Shown here piece after piece: positions 8,328 to 17,939 of a stretch of DNA of 64,000 nucleotides (position 1 is its first letter; each line of letters opens with the position of its first letter). The position numbers and the translations under genes are program-made. The stretch comes from Cytophagales bacterium (GTDB taxonomy: Bacteria > Bacteroidota > Bacteroidia > Cytophagales > Cyclobacteriaceae), in the NCBI GenBank assembly GCA_022360015.1, contig JAKSDQ010000003.1, positions 310,001 through 374,000 of the forward strand. Direction: 5' to 3'. The notes below the pieces were generated by a model. It saw nothing but the letters and a program-made list of their open reading frames with translations. It made no database searches and was not told where the DNA came from.

Positions 8328-11300
8328 TCAAAACCGAACATTGACACCCACCAGGAATGTTCTTGAATTTGGATAGATCCCCCGGTCAACGCCAAGGTCC
8401 AGATTTCTGTTCGGGCTTGAAAAGCTCTCCAGGCTGACCTCGGGATCAATTCCTTCATAGCTGGTAATGGTAAACAGGTTTTGTGCCTGCACATAGACCC
8501 TCAAACTTTCCATAAATGAAGTTTTCAGGGGAACATTATAACCGATCTGGAGGTTTTTAAGTCGCAAATAAGAGCCATCTTCCACAAAGTAGGTGGAAGG
8601 GCGGAGCTCATCGTTGGAGTTCACCGTAGAAACCTGTGGGATACTGGAATCCGTATTCTCAGGTGACCATGCATTTAAAATCCTCGAATGTTTGTTGAAA
8701 GGGTCAAAAAAGAAATCTGTGTGATACCTGGCAAAGTTGTACAGGTCTGCACCCTGAATGCCCTGAAAAAACAGGGAGATGTCGAACTGCTTATATTTGG
8801 CAAGAAGGTTCAGGCCATAGATAAAATCCGGATGGGGATTGCCTATCACCTGCCTGTCTTCATCATTAATCACGCCGTCGTTGTTGATATCCTGGTATTT
8901 AAGCCTTCCCGGCGCAGCGCCAACCTGGTCAGGATGGGCATCGACTTCCTGTTGGTTTTGAAAAACTCCTTCAACCACGTGGCCATACAATTGTGCAATC
9001 GGCAGACCGGCAGTAGTTCTCGAAATAGTTAAACCACGGGTGGAATTGTTTGATACGCTACCGGTCAAAAATTCTACCTCATCCGAAAGAGAGATTACCT
9101 CATTATCTGTGATGGTAATGTTACCGGCTACCTCGAAGGAAAAATCCCCGTATTCCCTGCTGTAATAGTTCAGGGCAATTTCCACTCCCTTATTTTCCAT
9201 TTCACCTGCATTGATAAAAGGAGCTTCAGCCTGTCCTTCCACACCTAAAGTTGGTTTTTGCACCAGAATATCGGCTGTATTTTTGATGAAGTAGTCAAAG
9301 GTAAGCCGTAAGCTGTTATCAAACAGGCCGGCATCAAAACCGATGTTGGTTTGGGTAGTTGTTTCCCATTTTACATCCGGATTACCGATCTGATCGAGTG
9401 AAAAGCCGGGAACCACACTGTTGTTAGTGCCATCGATATCATAATTGGTATTATTAGTTCTTGTCGCGAAGGTGGTAAAAGAAGCGAAATCACCAATTTC
9501 CTGATTACCTGACTGGCCCCAGGAAAACCGTAATTTCAAATCGTTCAGCACGGGATTTTTCGTAAAAAACGATTCCTCACTGATGCGGTAACCCACGGAA
9601 AAAGCCGGAAAGGTGCCGTACCGGTTATTACTGCTGAACCTGGAAGAACCATCTCTCCGAATCGAAGCTGAAAATAAGTATTTATCCTGGAAAGCGTAAT
9701 CCACCCTGGCAAAAACCGAAAAAAGTGACCATCGCGTGCCGAAACCATTGTTGGTTTGTTGACCCTGCCCACTGTTCAAATACCGGAAATCCGGGTCGTC
9801 GATCAAAAAATCATCCCTGAATGCCTGAAACTCCTCAAAAGTATTGCGAATGGCCTCCGTACCAACCAGGGCGGTCAGGTTATGATTACCTAAATCCCGC
9901 TGATATTTAAGCACGTTGTTCCAAACCCAGTTGATATCTGTGGTATTGGTTTGCCTGAGGCTGCTTAATGGGTTGATCAAAATTCCGGTTTCAAATGCGG
10001 GATTGAAGTTTTTTAAATTGAAGGTATTGTAATCAATACCAAAATTTGTTCTAAGGGACAGATTCTGTAAAAGGTTTACTTCGGCATAAATGTTTCCAAA
10101 AACCTTGGTAGTCCTCCGGTCATTGTCGCGGTTGTTAAAAGCATCCATAACCGGATTTCCGGAATCACCCAAACCGTTCACAGGCCCTGCAAAGTCTCCA
10201 TTGATATCTCTGACGGGTACAATGGCCGGTTGCAGATAGGCTTCCATCACTGTACCGCCAATAGCCCGGTTATTGCCTACACTCACCTGTTCGGAAATAG
10301 ATACTGAGAGATTTTCGCCCACAGTTATTCTTTCATTTATCTTGAACTCATTGTTAATCCGAATGTTAAATCTTTCGAACCCGGTATATCGTATGACACC
10401 TTCCTGATTCAGGTAAGATGCTGATATAAAGCTTTGACGGTCATTACCCCCGTTTTGAATGCCCAGGTTGTAAAACTGTATGGTTCCGGGTTCAAATAAC
10501 TCATCGAACCAAGCCGTGTTACCAGAAGGGATGATTTGATCTGAGTCAATAAATTCAGGAATAACAGGGTTGGGCCCACTGCCATATACCAGATTAGTGG
10601 GAGTGATACCCGCATTTCTTTGTGCTTCCCACAGAACATCTCCATACTGCTGTGCATCCAACAATTCCGGAAGATCAGATGCCACCTGAGTGCCGACATA
10701 AGCATCGAATGTTATGCTGTTTACGCCGCTCCGGCCTTTCCTCGTAGTTACAACGATGACTCCGTTGGCTGCCCTGGCCCCGTAAATAGCGGTGGCAGCG
10801 GCATCTTTCAGCACCTGAATCGACTCCACATCATTGAGGTTAATCTGATTGATTCCGGACTTGGAGGGAACCCCATCAATGATGTACAGCGGATCATTAT
10901 TGCCTATCGTTCCATAACCTCGTACCCTGATAGAGACACCACCACCAGGCGCGCCATCATTGGTAACCTGCACGCCGGGCACGCGGCCCTGAATGGCCTG
11001 TTCAACCCCGTTGACAGGAAGGCCTCTGACCTGATCAACATCCACCACCGCTACCGAGCCGGTTAAATCGGCTACTTTCTGACTAGAGTAGCCAACCACC
11101 ACAATCTCACTCAAAGCAGTCAAATCAGTAGACAGTTGAATGTCAATAACCCTTTGATCGCCTATTTCCACTTCCTGACTTTCGTATCCAACAAAAGAAA
11201 AAATCAAGGTCTGAAAGCCCTCAGGGAATGAAATACTGTAAACGCCTTCGGAATCGGTAATTGTACCGACATTGGTGCCTTTGACCTGGATAGTTGCTCC

Positions 11301-11750
11301 CGGCAGGGGCTCACCAGTCGAGCTGTCCGTAACTTTACCAGTTACTGTGATCTCCTCCACCACTTTCACTTTTTGACCTGGCTTCTTCTGTCTTCGATCT
11401 TTTGAGACCAATATTTTTTGATTGATCCTCCGGAATCTTAACCTGGCTTTCAGGGCTATTTTTTCAAGTAGCTCATACATGTTGTCAGCATGCCCTTCAA
11501 GTGTAAACTTTTGATTGGATTTGGTAATTTGTGAATTGTAACTGAATGTGAATCCGGTTTTGGATTCAATCATTTCAAAAGCCTCTTTCAGCGTAACGTT
11601 GTCAAGTTCTATTTGAACCGGAATCTCTTTGAGCTTTTGACTGTGGGAAACATCTGCCATCAGGAACTGAATAGCCAGCACCTGGATGATAAAGGCATAC
11701 AATGCTTGCTTTGATGCGAACATCAATAGTTTTAGTAATAATAATTTCAT
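8328..11750 (-). CDS. SusC/RagA-type TonB-dependent receptor with STN signalling domain
   Basis: The 1140-residue outer-membrane protein has an N-terminal signal segment and an STN domain (about 40-115, including LKEAFEMIESKTGFTFSYNS) that contacts a FecR anti-sigma factor. Next are a carboxypeptidase-regulatory-like beta domain (about 132-210, GKVTDSSTGEPLPGATIQVK), a plug (about 230-345, with DPLYIIDGVP and the SusC signature near residue 300) and a long beta barrel ending in ...TFLVGVNVRF. It imports large ligands across the outer membrane using TonB energy. The STN domain agrees with the FecR and ECF sigma genes just upstream, so this locus should be induced by its own substrate. Confidence 0.96.
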   Translation of the reverse strand: MKLLLLKLLMFASKQALYAFIIQVLAIQFLMADVSHSQKLKEIPVQIELDNVTLKEAFEMIESKTGFTFSYNSQITKSNQKFTLEGHADNMYELLEKIALKARLRFRRINQKILVSKDRRQKKPGQKVKVVEEITVTGKVTDSSTGEPLPGATIQVKGTNVGTITDSEGVYSISFPEGFQTLIFSFVGYESQEVEIGDQRVIDIQLSTDLTALSEIVVVGYSSQKVADLTGSVAVVDVDQVRGLPVNGVEQAIQGRVPGVQVTNDGAPGGGVSIRVRGYGTIGNNDPLYIIDGVPSKSGINQINLNDVESIQVLKDAAATAIYGARAANGVIVVTTRKGRSGVNSITFDAYVGTQVASDLPELLDAQQYGDVLWEAQRNAGITPTNLVYGSGPNPVIPEFIDSDQIIPSGNTAWFDELFEPGTIQFYNLGIQNGGNDRQSFISASYLNQEGVIRYTGFERFNIRINNEFKINERITVGENLSVSISEQVSVGNNRAIGGTVMEAYLQPAIVPVRDINGDFAGPVNGLGDSGNPVMDAFNNRDNDRRTTKVFGNIYAEVNLLQNLSLRTNFGIDYNTFNLKNFNPAFETGILINPLSSLRQTNTTDINWVWNNVLKYQRDLGNHNLTALVGTEAIRNTFEEFQAFRDDFLIDDPDFRYLNSGQGQQTNNGFGTRWSLFSVFARVDYAFQDKYLFSASIRRDGSSRFSSNNRYGTFPAFSVGYRISEESFFTKNPVLNDLKLRFSWGQSGNQEIGDFASFTTFATRTNNTNYDIDGTNNSVVPGFSLDQIGNPDVKWETTTQTNIGFDAGLFDNSLRLTFDYFIKNTADILVQKPTLGVEGQAEAPFINAGEMENKGVEIALNYYSREYGDFSFEVAGNITITDNEVISLSDEVEFLTGSVSNNSTRGLTISRTTAGLPIAQLYGHVVEGVFQNQQEVDAHPDQVGAAPGRLKYQDINNDGVINDEDRQVIGNPHPDFIYGLNLLAKYKQFDISLFFQGIQGADLYNFARYHTDFFFDPFNKHSRILNAWSPENTDSSIPQVSTVNSNDELRPSTYFVEDGSYLRLKNLQIGYNVPLKTSFMESLRVYVQAQNLFTITSYEGIDPEVSLESFSSPNRNLDLGVDRGIYPNSRTFLVGVNVRF

Positions 11751-11814
11751 AATTTTGAAATGATTTTTAATTAAAATCTGATCCCGGATCGCCTTCCGGG
11801 TTAAGTATTTGCTT

Positions 11815-11850
11815 GGTCCGGTGCCTGCTCCAACAGGGTCCGGACCTTTT
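11815..11850. other. GGTCCGG/CCGGACC hairpin between fecR and susC
   Basis: GGTCCGG (11815-11821) pairs with CCGGACC (11840-11846), with TTTTATTT following on the plus strand. Both flanking genes are on the minus strand, where the hairpin is preceded by A's rather than followed by U's. It may be a processing or attenuation hairpin between the regulator and transporter genes. The rest of 11751-11954 is AT-rich and probably holds the susC promoter. Confidence 0.4.
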
Positions 11851-11954
11851 ATTTCCTACCTTGTAAGAAATAAAGTAACCGGCAGACTACGGTGATGATA
11901 AGATCTTTGTTTTAATCATGTTTCTGGTTTTAGCATATTTGATTTAGCACAGTT

Positions 11955-13001
11955 CTATTCACAACCCTTTCCGGAAATCACTATGTTCCGGTAGTCCGTA
12001 GTATAGTTCAGTTTAAAAATGAATTTCAATTCTTCCAGCACATCTTCAATACTTTCGCTTTTAAAAGTACTGGTCACCGTACAGGATACCAACTGCTCAT
12101 TATCAAATTGAATATCGACATCGTACCATCGCTGAAGTATTTCCGCAACCTCACCCAATGGCGTTTCCTCAAAGCTTAATTTTCCGTCTTTCCAGCCCAT
12201 ATAGTTATCCGGCTCTACTTCTCTCCGGGCCAAATGTTTATTAGAAATATGATAAATAGCCTGCTGCCCCGTGGTAAGAATTACTTCTTTAAGATTCTGA
12301 CGATCAGAACTATTACCAATCGGTGGAGAACCCATTCCGGTAGAAACATTTACCTTACCTGTGGCAACCGTGACTACAATGTCTTCTCCCGGAAAAGCAT
12401 TTATGTTAAAAGCCGTACCCAGTACTTCGGTGTTTACATGGCCGCTACTAACAATAAATGGGCGGTTGGGATCTCTTTTAACCTCAAAAAAGGCCTCGCC
12501 CGACAACTGAATTTTCCTGGTGTTTTCATCGAACTTTTCAGGGAAAATAATCGTGCTTTGAGCATTTAGTTTTACTTTGGAGCCATCACTGAGTTGAAAG
12601 GTCAAACGTTGTCCTCTGACAGTGGTTTTGTTTACATATATAACCTCCGGACCAGTAAAAAAATACATGTGCACAAGGTAAGTTACACCCAGAATCAGCA
12701 CCAGCGAAGCAGCAATCCGGATGATTGAAAACAACAGATTATTCCTGGTGCTCCGGCGGTCCCACACGCGGATTTCATGCGATACGTGCTTCCAAAGCTC
12801 ATCACCATGATCTTTTTTCATCTTGAACCCGGAATGAAACTTGAGGGAAGCACGATGAAGCAGTTCGGGAAGAATCGCCCGGTTTTCAGCCCCTGTCAAA
12901 AGTTCTGATATGATTTTGAGTTCTGACTCAGTACACTGATCATTCAGATACTTGGTTAAGAGTAGCTCATAATAGGTCTTATCGTTAAACTCGTTTTCCA
13001 T
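11955..13001 (-). CDS. FecR family anti-sigma factor
   Basis: I start the protein at the ATG at 13001 (MENEFNDKTYYELLLTKYLN), because the extra 60 residues of the longer frame are low in complexity and unlike FecR proteins. The 348-residue product has a short cytoplasmic N-terminal part, one membrane helix (IIRIAASLVLILGVTYLVH, about 92-110) and a periplasmic FecR domain with RGQRLTFQLSDGSKVKLNAQ, GEAFFEVKRDPNRPF and VLGTAFNINAF. A C-terminal STN-like DUF4974 region, including YDVDIQFDN, ends the protein. It holds the ECF sigma factor until the SusC receptor signals ligand. The gene lies between sigma and susC on the same strand, the standard order. Confidence 0.93.
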   Translation of the reverse strand: MENEFNDKTYYELLLTKYLNDQCTESELKIISELLTGAENRAILPELLHRASLKFHSGFKMKKDHGDELWKHVSHEIRVWDRRSTRNNLLFSIIRIAASLVLILGVTYLVHMYFFTGPEVIYVNKTTVRGQRLTFQLSDGSKVKLNAQSTIIFPEKFDENTRKIQLSGEAFFEVKRDPNRPFIVSSGHVNTEVLGTAFNINAFPGEDIVVTVATGKVNVSTGMGSPPIGNSSDRQNLKEVILTTGQQAIYHISNKHLARREVEPDNYMGWKDGKLSFEETPLGEVAEILQRWYDVDIQFDNEQLVSCTVTSTFKSESIEDVLEELKFIFKLNYTTDYRNIVISGKGCE

Positions 13002-13202
13002 GATTCTATTTGTAAGACTTTTCTCAGCCGAAATAGTATTACTCCTTTCATCATTTTTTTTTGTCAGCCCGGATTTTTTTTTTGCAGTGTCAAAACCGGC
13101 AGTGGAAAAAAGTGCCTGTTGGTTTGGAAATTCCATCGGGAATAATGCTTTCCGGCGGTGCAGATGCTCAAAATAAGACAATTAAATTGTTGAAAAATCC
13201 GC

Positions 13203-13811
13203 TTACTTTCCAAATAGAAAAAAGACCTCTATCCACAGGATTATACCAAAAGACAGGTCAGTATGGGTAGAGAGGTAATGTCTGATGTGATTTAAGGATT
13301 TATAAATGCTGACTTTGACAGTGTTTTCTGAAATATCCAGTTGCGAAGCTATTTCGTGATAACTAAACCCGTTTTCCCTGTTCAATTTAAAAATTAATTT
13401 TCGCTGGGTAGGAAGCGACTCAATGGCTCGATGCGCAATGGCTTCTAAATCTGAATAAATCAAATCTGCTTCGGGTTTCATATGGCTAATCTGTATCCTT
13501 AACTTCAAATCATCCTTCAAAATCTGTTCACGCGAGACCTTTTTCAAATGATCAAGAATCAGATTTCTAACAATGGTAAACAAATACCCTTTCAGGGAAT
13601 TGATAGTTGAAATGTGGGATTTTCCTTGCCAAAGCTTAATAAATGTTTTTTGCACCATATCATCGGCTACTTCCTTACTTCTTAAAACCCTGAAAGCGTA
13701 ATGAAACAGAAAATCCTTGTATTGATGAAACAATGACTCAAAGGATTTATGACAACCTTTGGTGATAAGATCCTTTAATTTCTCCTCATTTTCAACCTGA
13801 CTTTTCTGCAT
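13203..13811 (-). CDS. ECF-type RNA polymerase sigma-70 factor
   Basis: The 202-residue protein has sigma region 2 (FLFHYAFRVLRSKEVADDMVQKTFIKLWQ, about 37-66, cited here only by its ends for position) and sigma region 4 with the helix-turn-helix YHEIASQLDISENTVKVSIY near 150-170. A hydrophobic tail, LSFGIILWIEVFFLF, ends the protein, as is common in Bacteroidota ECF factors tied to FecR. It should direct RNA polymerase to the downstream susCD genes once released by FecR. A TACCTTTG box on the minus strand near 13964-13971 fits the Bacteroidota -7 element but no clear -33 element was found. Confidence 0.94.
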   Translation of the reverse strand: MQKSQVENEEKLKDLITKGCHKSFESLFHQYKDFLFHYAFRVLRSKEVADDMVQKTFIKLWQGKSHISTINSLKGYLFTIVRNLILDHLKKVSREQILKDDLKLRIQISHMKPEADLIYSDLEAIAHRAIESLPTQRKLIFKLNRENGFSYHEIASQLDISENTVKVSIYKSLNHIRHYLSTHTDLSFGIILWIEVFFLFGK

Positions 13812-13984
13812 TCTTGGAATAGACTAATGACCGGCGAAATTTAGGGAATATACATGACTATAAAAGAGGAAAAGGATTAAGAGTATGTTAAATCTAAATT
13901 CCGCATCCCGCAATAAATAACAAAAGGTAGCTAAAACATGTAAGCAATGAAAGTAATAACCCACAAAGGTATAAACCGGTAAGA

Positions 13985-14048
13985 CGTGGCTGTTGCACAA
14001 CGTTTTGGACAAAATTCTCGGTGTCTCTTTGTGTCTTGGTGTCTTTGG
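13985..14048 (+). repeat. Dispersed GTGTCTT repeat, copy A (left half only)
   Basis: The segment begins with GGCTGTTGCACAACGTTTT and runs into CTCTTTGTGTCTTGGTGTCT. The same order is seen at 22560 and 27631 and, reversed, at 43938. The complementary right arm is absent here. Two overlapping frames in 13824-14397 run through it and are not credible genes. Confidence 0.8.
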
Positions 14049-14489
14049 ATTTTTGAAGCAACTAGTTGGTTTCCTGCCAGGGCCGCCAACCCGGAAATTT
14101 TCCATCGATAGTAGGGATGATCATAGGCAACTCATAATTCAATGGAGAGATTTCATACGACAAATAAAGATCATCATGAGTGTCGGATCACAAAAATACC
14201 TCCACTACGTCCTCCGGACAAAGCTTTTCGAAATCGGCAGTTTTGGTGGCAGTCAAAATTTCATGTTTTTCCAATACCTTACCAGTCGCGTAAAAGCTGC
14301 ACAACATTACCGGTTCAATGATGAATCGGTCGATCAGTGTTTCGTTTTTGCTATTTTATACGGGATGCCATCAACCGTCATCATGCTTTTTGTGTAACCG
14401 GTGAATTTGGTGCAGGGTAAGAGGGAAGGGCTGGGTGTGGCATCTACCGGACTACGGGCACAGGCAATACCCCACTAACTACGGGATAA
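14049..14489. other. Gap without a supported gene
   Basis: A 134-codon frame starting inside the neighbouring repeat crosses this stretch but has no domain, no start context and an odd composition. I see no credible gene here. Confidence 0.45.
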
Positions 14490-14702
14490 AACCGGAAAAA
14501 ATTGCATTCAAAATTTTACAATTATTTTGAGAAAATTTTCTTGAATTTTTCATTTTCCTAATTTATTAGAATATAGTTTTTATTTTTTAATTAAAATCAA
14601 AATTTTAATCATTCTTAATATATTTTCTCAAAATTATATTTTGTTTTCAAAATAAAAATTTTTTAACATTGAAACGATTTCAAAATCCTAAAACAAGAAG
14701 CT
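14490..14702 (+). promoter_or_regulatory. Very AT-rich leader upstream of the second susC
   Basis: Nearly the whole 210 bases are A or T, in sharp contrast with the surrounding genes. It contains an inverted pair, TTTTGAGAAAA near 14523 and TTTTCTCAAAA near 14627, and an imperfect -7 box (TATATTTTG, about 14634). It most likely carries the promoter for the susC-susD-aminotransferase-permease operon and may bind a nucleoid protein. No transcription start can be fixed. Confidence 0.5.
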
Positions 14703-17700
14703 ATGATAAAACGATTACTCACTTTGACCATGCTTATTTGGATTATTACCGACGGTTTGGCGCAGGAGCGAACAGTGACCGGTAAGGTAATTTCAGAGGA
14801 GGATGGTGTGGAATTGCCCGGGGTAAATATCCTGATCAAAGGTACATCTTCGGGAACAGTCACAGATATCAATGGTCGATACTCCATTGTGGTTCCTGAA
14901 GGCGCGACATTGATTTACACCTCTATCGGCTTTGCCATGCAGGAAGTAGTGGTGGGCGAACAAGCGGTGATTAACCTGGGGATGCTTCCCGATACAAGAC
15001 AATTGTCAGAGATTGTGGTCACAGCATTCGGTATTAAAAGGTCAAAAAAGGCATTAGGCTATTCCGTGCAGGATTTGGACAACAAGGAATTAGCTGAGGC
15101 ACGCCAGGCCAACGTGGTCAATAGCTTGTCCGGAAAAATTGCCGGCATTCAAATCTCTCCCGGGGCCGGTGTGGGTGGAGGGTCGAATGTAACGATCCGT
15201 GGCATGACTTCCATTTCAAATTCCAACCAACCGCTCTACGTGATAGATGGTGTTCCTATGGAAAATTCACTGGACCCTTTCAGTTCAATAGATTTTGATG
15301 GCAGTGATTTTAATGCGGGTGATAATAACACATACGGGGGCGGAATTTCTGAAATCAGCCCTGATAATATCAAATCTATAACCGTCCTCAAAGGGCCCGG
15401 TGCAGCCGCCTTATATGGTTCACGTGCGGCCAACGGCGTGATCTTAATTACAACAAAGGACGGATCCGGTTCAGAGGGTATCAGGGTGGAAGTCAACAGT
15501 AACTATACTTTTGAAAAGCCATTTATAAAACCTGAATTTCAAAATATTTACGGGGGAGGTAACGGTTACGTGACCTGGTACGCCGACGGCAGGAATAGTA
15601 ACGTGCAGCCTGACGGGCTGGATGATTTTTATGCCGCATACCCCAATTTCCAGGGCACACCTCAGGGAACGGCAGGCGTAGACGAAAGCTGGGGTGCGCC
15701 CATGGACGGAAGATTAGTCAGAACCTGGTGGTCAGGAAACCAAACCGTTCCTCTTGTACCCGTTGAGGATATGTGGAGTAATTACTGGGAAACCGGCCAG
15801 TCAATGACCAATAATATTGCTATCTCTTCTTCTAATGAAAAAGGAAGTTCCAGGATATCGATCGGCAGGCTGGATCAGCAAGGAATCTATTATAACAATG
15901 ATTTTAGACGCGATAATTTCAACTTAAACCTGAACTATAACTTTACGGATAAACTCAATGTAAAAGCGAGTAGCTCCTACATCAAATCCGGATCGGACAA
16001 CCGCCAGTCACCCATTTTGTGGGATGTATATACCTGGCATCACAGGCACGATGACTGGGGATTACTGAAAAACTGGAAGGATTATGCAGATGTACACATC
16101 ACCAGGGACGGCGACCAGTTTGGTTACGCCAACTGGCAGCATACTTTCGCAAGAAACAGGTTTCACGAACAGGATTTTCTTACCAACTCGCAGGACAAAG
16201 ACCGGTTTTTGGGTAACATCGCCCTCACCTATGAATTCAACAGCCATATCAGTCTGATGGTCAGAACGGGCACTGATCTGTGGACAGACACCCGCCTGGA
16301 CATTTTCCAGGATGCACGCACCAAAAATTTTGTATCCAGAAATGAAGCCTTTTCTGAAGAAGTGCTAAGGAAACAGGAAACCAATACGGATTTTATCCTG
16401 ACCCTCGGGAATTCATTCGGTAACTTTGACCTGTCTGCCCAACTGGGAGGCGTACACCGGACCAATTACTTCAAACAAAACTTTACCCAGGTTAATGAAG
16501 TAACCATCAACGGCATTTACAACACATCTAACAATGCCATTCCTAACACCGACCGCAGTTACCTTGAAGAAAGTGAGTTTAACAGCCTTTTTGGCTCAGT
16601 GAGGATTGGATACAAAGATTTTGTCTTTCTCGATATGACCGGCAGGAATGATTGGGCCAGCACGTTACCTTCAGATAACAACTCCTACTTTTATCCTTCA
16701 TTTTCACTCAGCACCGTGCTGACCGATGCACTGGATATCCGGGGTCCCGTATTGAGTTTTATGAAATTACGTGCAAGCTGGGCCCAGGTTGGCAATGCGG
16801 CAACACCTTTTCAGTTGGCACAGGTATTTAAGGCACAGAATCCATGGAACGGTGATGTCCCTGCTTTCGGCATTGACGACATTATTGCCAATGCAAATCT
16901 CAGAAATGAAACCACAACAGGCATTGAGTTAGGGGCAGATATCAGGTTGTTTGGTGGTAAAATCGGTTTAGATGTGACCTATTATGACCAAACCACTACC
17001 GACCAGATTATCCCTGTTGAAATATCGAAGGCAACCGGCTTCAATGAAAAAATCATCAATGCCGGCAAGATTGTCAACAAAGGTATTGAGATGCTGCTCA
17101 CCGCCTGGCCGGTGGAATTATCAAACAGTTTTACCTGGGATGTCACGGTTAACTTCGCCAGAAACCGCAACGAGGTCGTTGAATTGGTTGACGGCCTGGA
17201 GACCATCGTATTGCAAAGCCGCCGGGGGCTGAGCCTTGAAGCGAGAAGGGGGCAGCCTTACGGCACCTTTTTCGGAACTGCCTACAAACGTGCCCCTGAT
17301 GGTCAACTTATTTTCAAAGATGGTGTTCCCGAATTGGCTGATGAACTGCAGATTATTGGCAATGTGGCCCCGGACTGGATTGGCGGCATACAAAATTCAT
17401 TTTCCTTCAAAGGCATCACTTTAAGTGCGTTGGTGGACATGAAAATGGGTGGCGATATTGCCGATGAAAGTACCAGTACAGGCATGCAGACCGGTATCTA
17501 CCCTATTACAGCTATCGGACGCGAGGAAGGGGTGATTGGCCAGGGCGTGAAAAATATCGGTACTGAAGAAAGCCCTAATTACGTGCCCAACGACGTGGTG
17601 CTTCCTACAAAATCAGTAACACGTTACCTCAGTGTAAGGTCAGTCAATGAAAGTGCCATCTATGATGCCAGCTACATCAAACTGCGTGAGCTCAGGGTCT

Positions 17701-17921
17701 CATACGCCCTGCCTGCTTCACTGCTCTCAAATTTTGCTAATGGATTTATCAAATCTGCCAATGTATCATTTGTAGGTATTAATGTTGCTATGTTATGGAA
17801 AAACCATCCGCAAATGGATCCCGAGGTAAACGTAAGGGGCGGAAACTTGCAGGGCGGTTTGCTTTATCGCGGCATTCCAAGCACCCGGAGCCTTGGCTTT
17901 AATGTAAACCTAACCTTTTGA
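14703..17921 (+). CDS. SusC/RagA-type TonB-dependent receptor without STN domain
   Basis: The 1072-residue protein has a signal peptide (about 1-20), then directly the carboxypeptidase-regulatory-like domain (GKVISEEDGVELPGVNILIK, about 26-100). The plug follows, with SISNSNQPLYVIDGVPMENS and GPGAAALYGSRAANGVILIT (about 120-250), and then a beta barrel ending in LGFNVNLTF. Lacking an STN domain, it should not signal to a FecR. It starts an apparent operon: susD follows by 18 bases, then a small lipoprotein, a Tat-type aminotransferase and an AEC permease. The ligand is not evident; the neighbours point to an amino compound or peptide rather than a glycan. Confidence 0.95.
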   Translation: MIKRLLTLTMLIWIITDGLAQERTVTGKVISEEDGVELPGVNILIKGTSSGTVTDINGRYSIVVPEGATLIYTSIGFAMQEVVVGEQAVINLGMLPDTRQLSEIVVTAFGIKRSKKALGYSVQDLDNKELAEARQANVVNSLSGKIAGIQISPGAGVGGGSNVTIRGMTSISNSNQPLYVIDGVPMENSLDPFSSIDFDGSDFNAGDNNTYGGGISEISPDNIKSITVLKGPGAAALYGSRAANGVILITTKDGSGSEGIRVEVNSNYTFEKPFIKPEFQNIYGGGNGYVTWYADGRNSNVQPDGLDDFYAAYPNFQGTPQGTAGVDESWGAPMDGRLVRTWWSGNQTVPLVPVEDMWSNYWETGQSMTNNIAISSSNEKGSSRISIGRLDQQGIYYNNDFRRDNFNLNLNYNFTDKLNVKASSSYIKSGSDNRQSPILWDVYTWHHRHDDWGLLKNWKDYADVHITRDGDQFGYANWQHTFARNRFHEQDFLTNSQDKDRFLGNIALTYEFNSHISLMVRTGTDLWTDTRLDIFQDARTKNFVSRNEAFSEEVLRKQETNTDFILTLGNSFGNFDLSAQLGGVHRTNYFKQNFTQVNEVTINGIYNTSNNAIPNTDRSYLEESEFNSLFGSVRIGYKDFVFLDMTGRNDWASTLPSDNNSYFYPSFSLSTVLTDALDIRGPVLSFMKLRASWAQVGNAATPFQLAQVFKAQNPWNGDVPAFGIDDIIANANLRNETTTGIELGADIRLFGGKIGLDVTYYDQTTTDQIIPVEISKATGFNEKIINAGKIVNKGIEMLLTAWPVELSNSFTWDVTVNFARNRNEVVELVDGLETIVLQSRRGLSLEARRGQPYGTFFGTAYKRAPDGQLIFKDGVPELADELQIIGNVAPDWIGGIQNSFSFKGITLSALVDMKMGGDIADESTSTGMQTGIYPITAIGREEGVIGQGVKNIGTEESPNYVPNDVVLPTKSVTRYLSVRSVNESAIYDASYIKLRELRVSYALPASLLSNFANGFIKSANVSFVGINVAMLWKNHPQMDPEVNVRGGNLQGGLLYRGIPSTRSLGFNVNLTF

Positions 17922-17939
17922 CCGTTAACTGAAAAGACC

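Noticed and set aside
13002-13181. 60-codon N-terminal extension of the first FecR
   Set aside because: Unlike FecR N-termini; the ATG at 13001 gives the normal beginning.
13824-14397. Frames of 93 and 134 codons on opposite strands before the second susC
   Set aside because: Both run through the dispersed GTGTCTT repeat and have no protein-like features.
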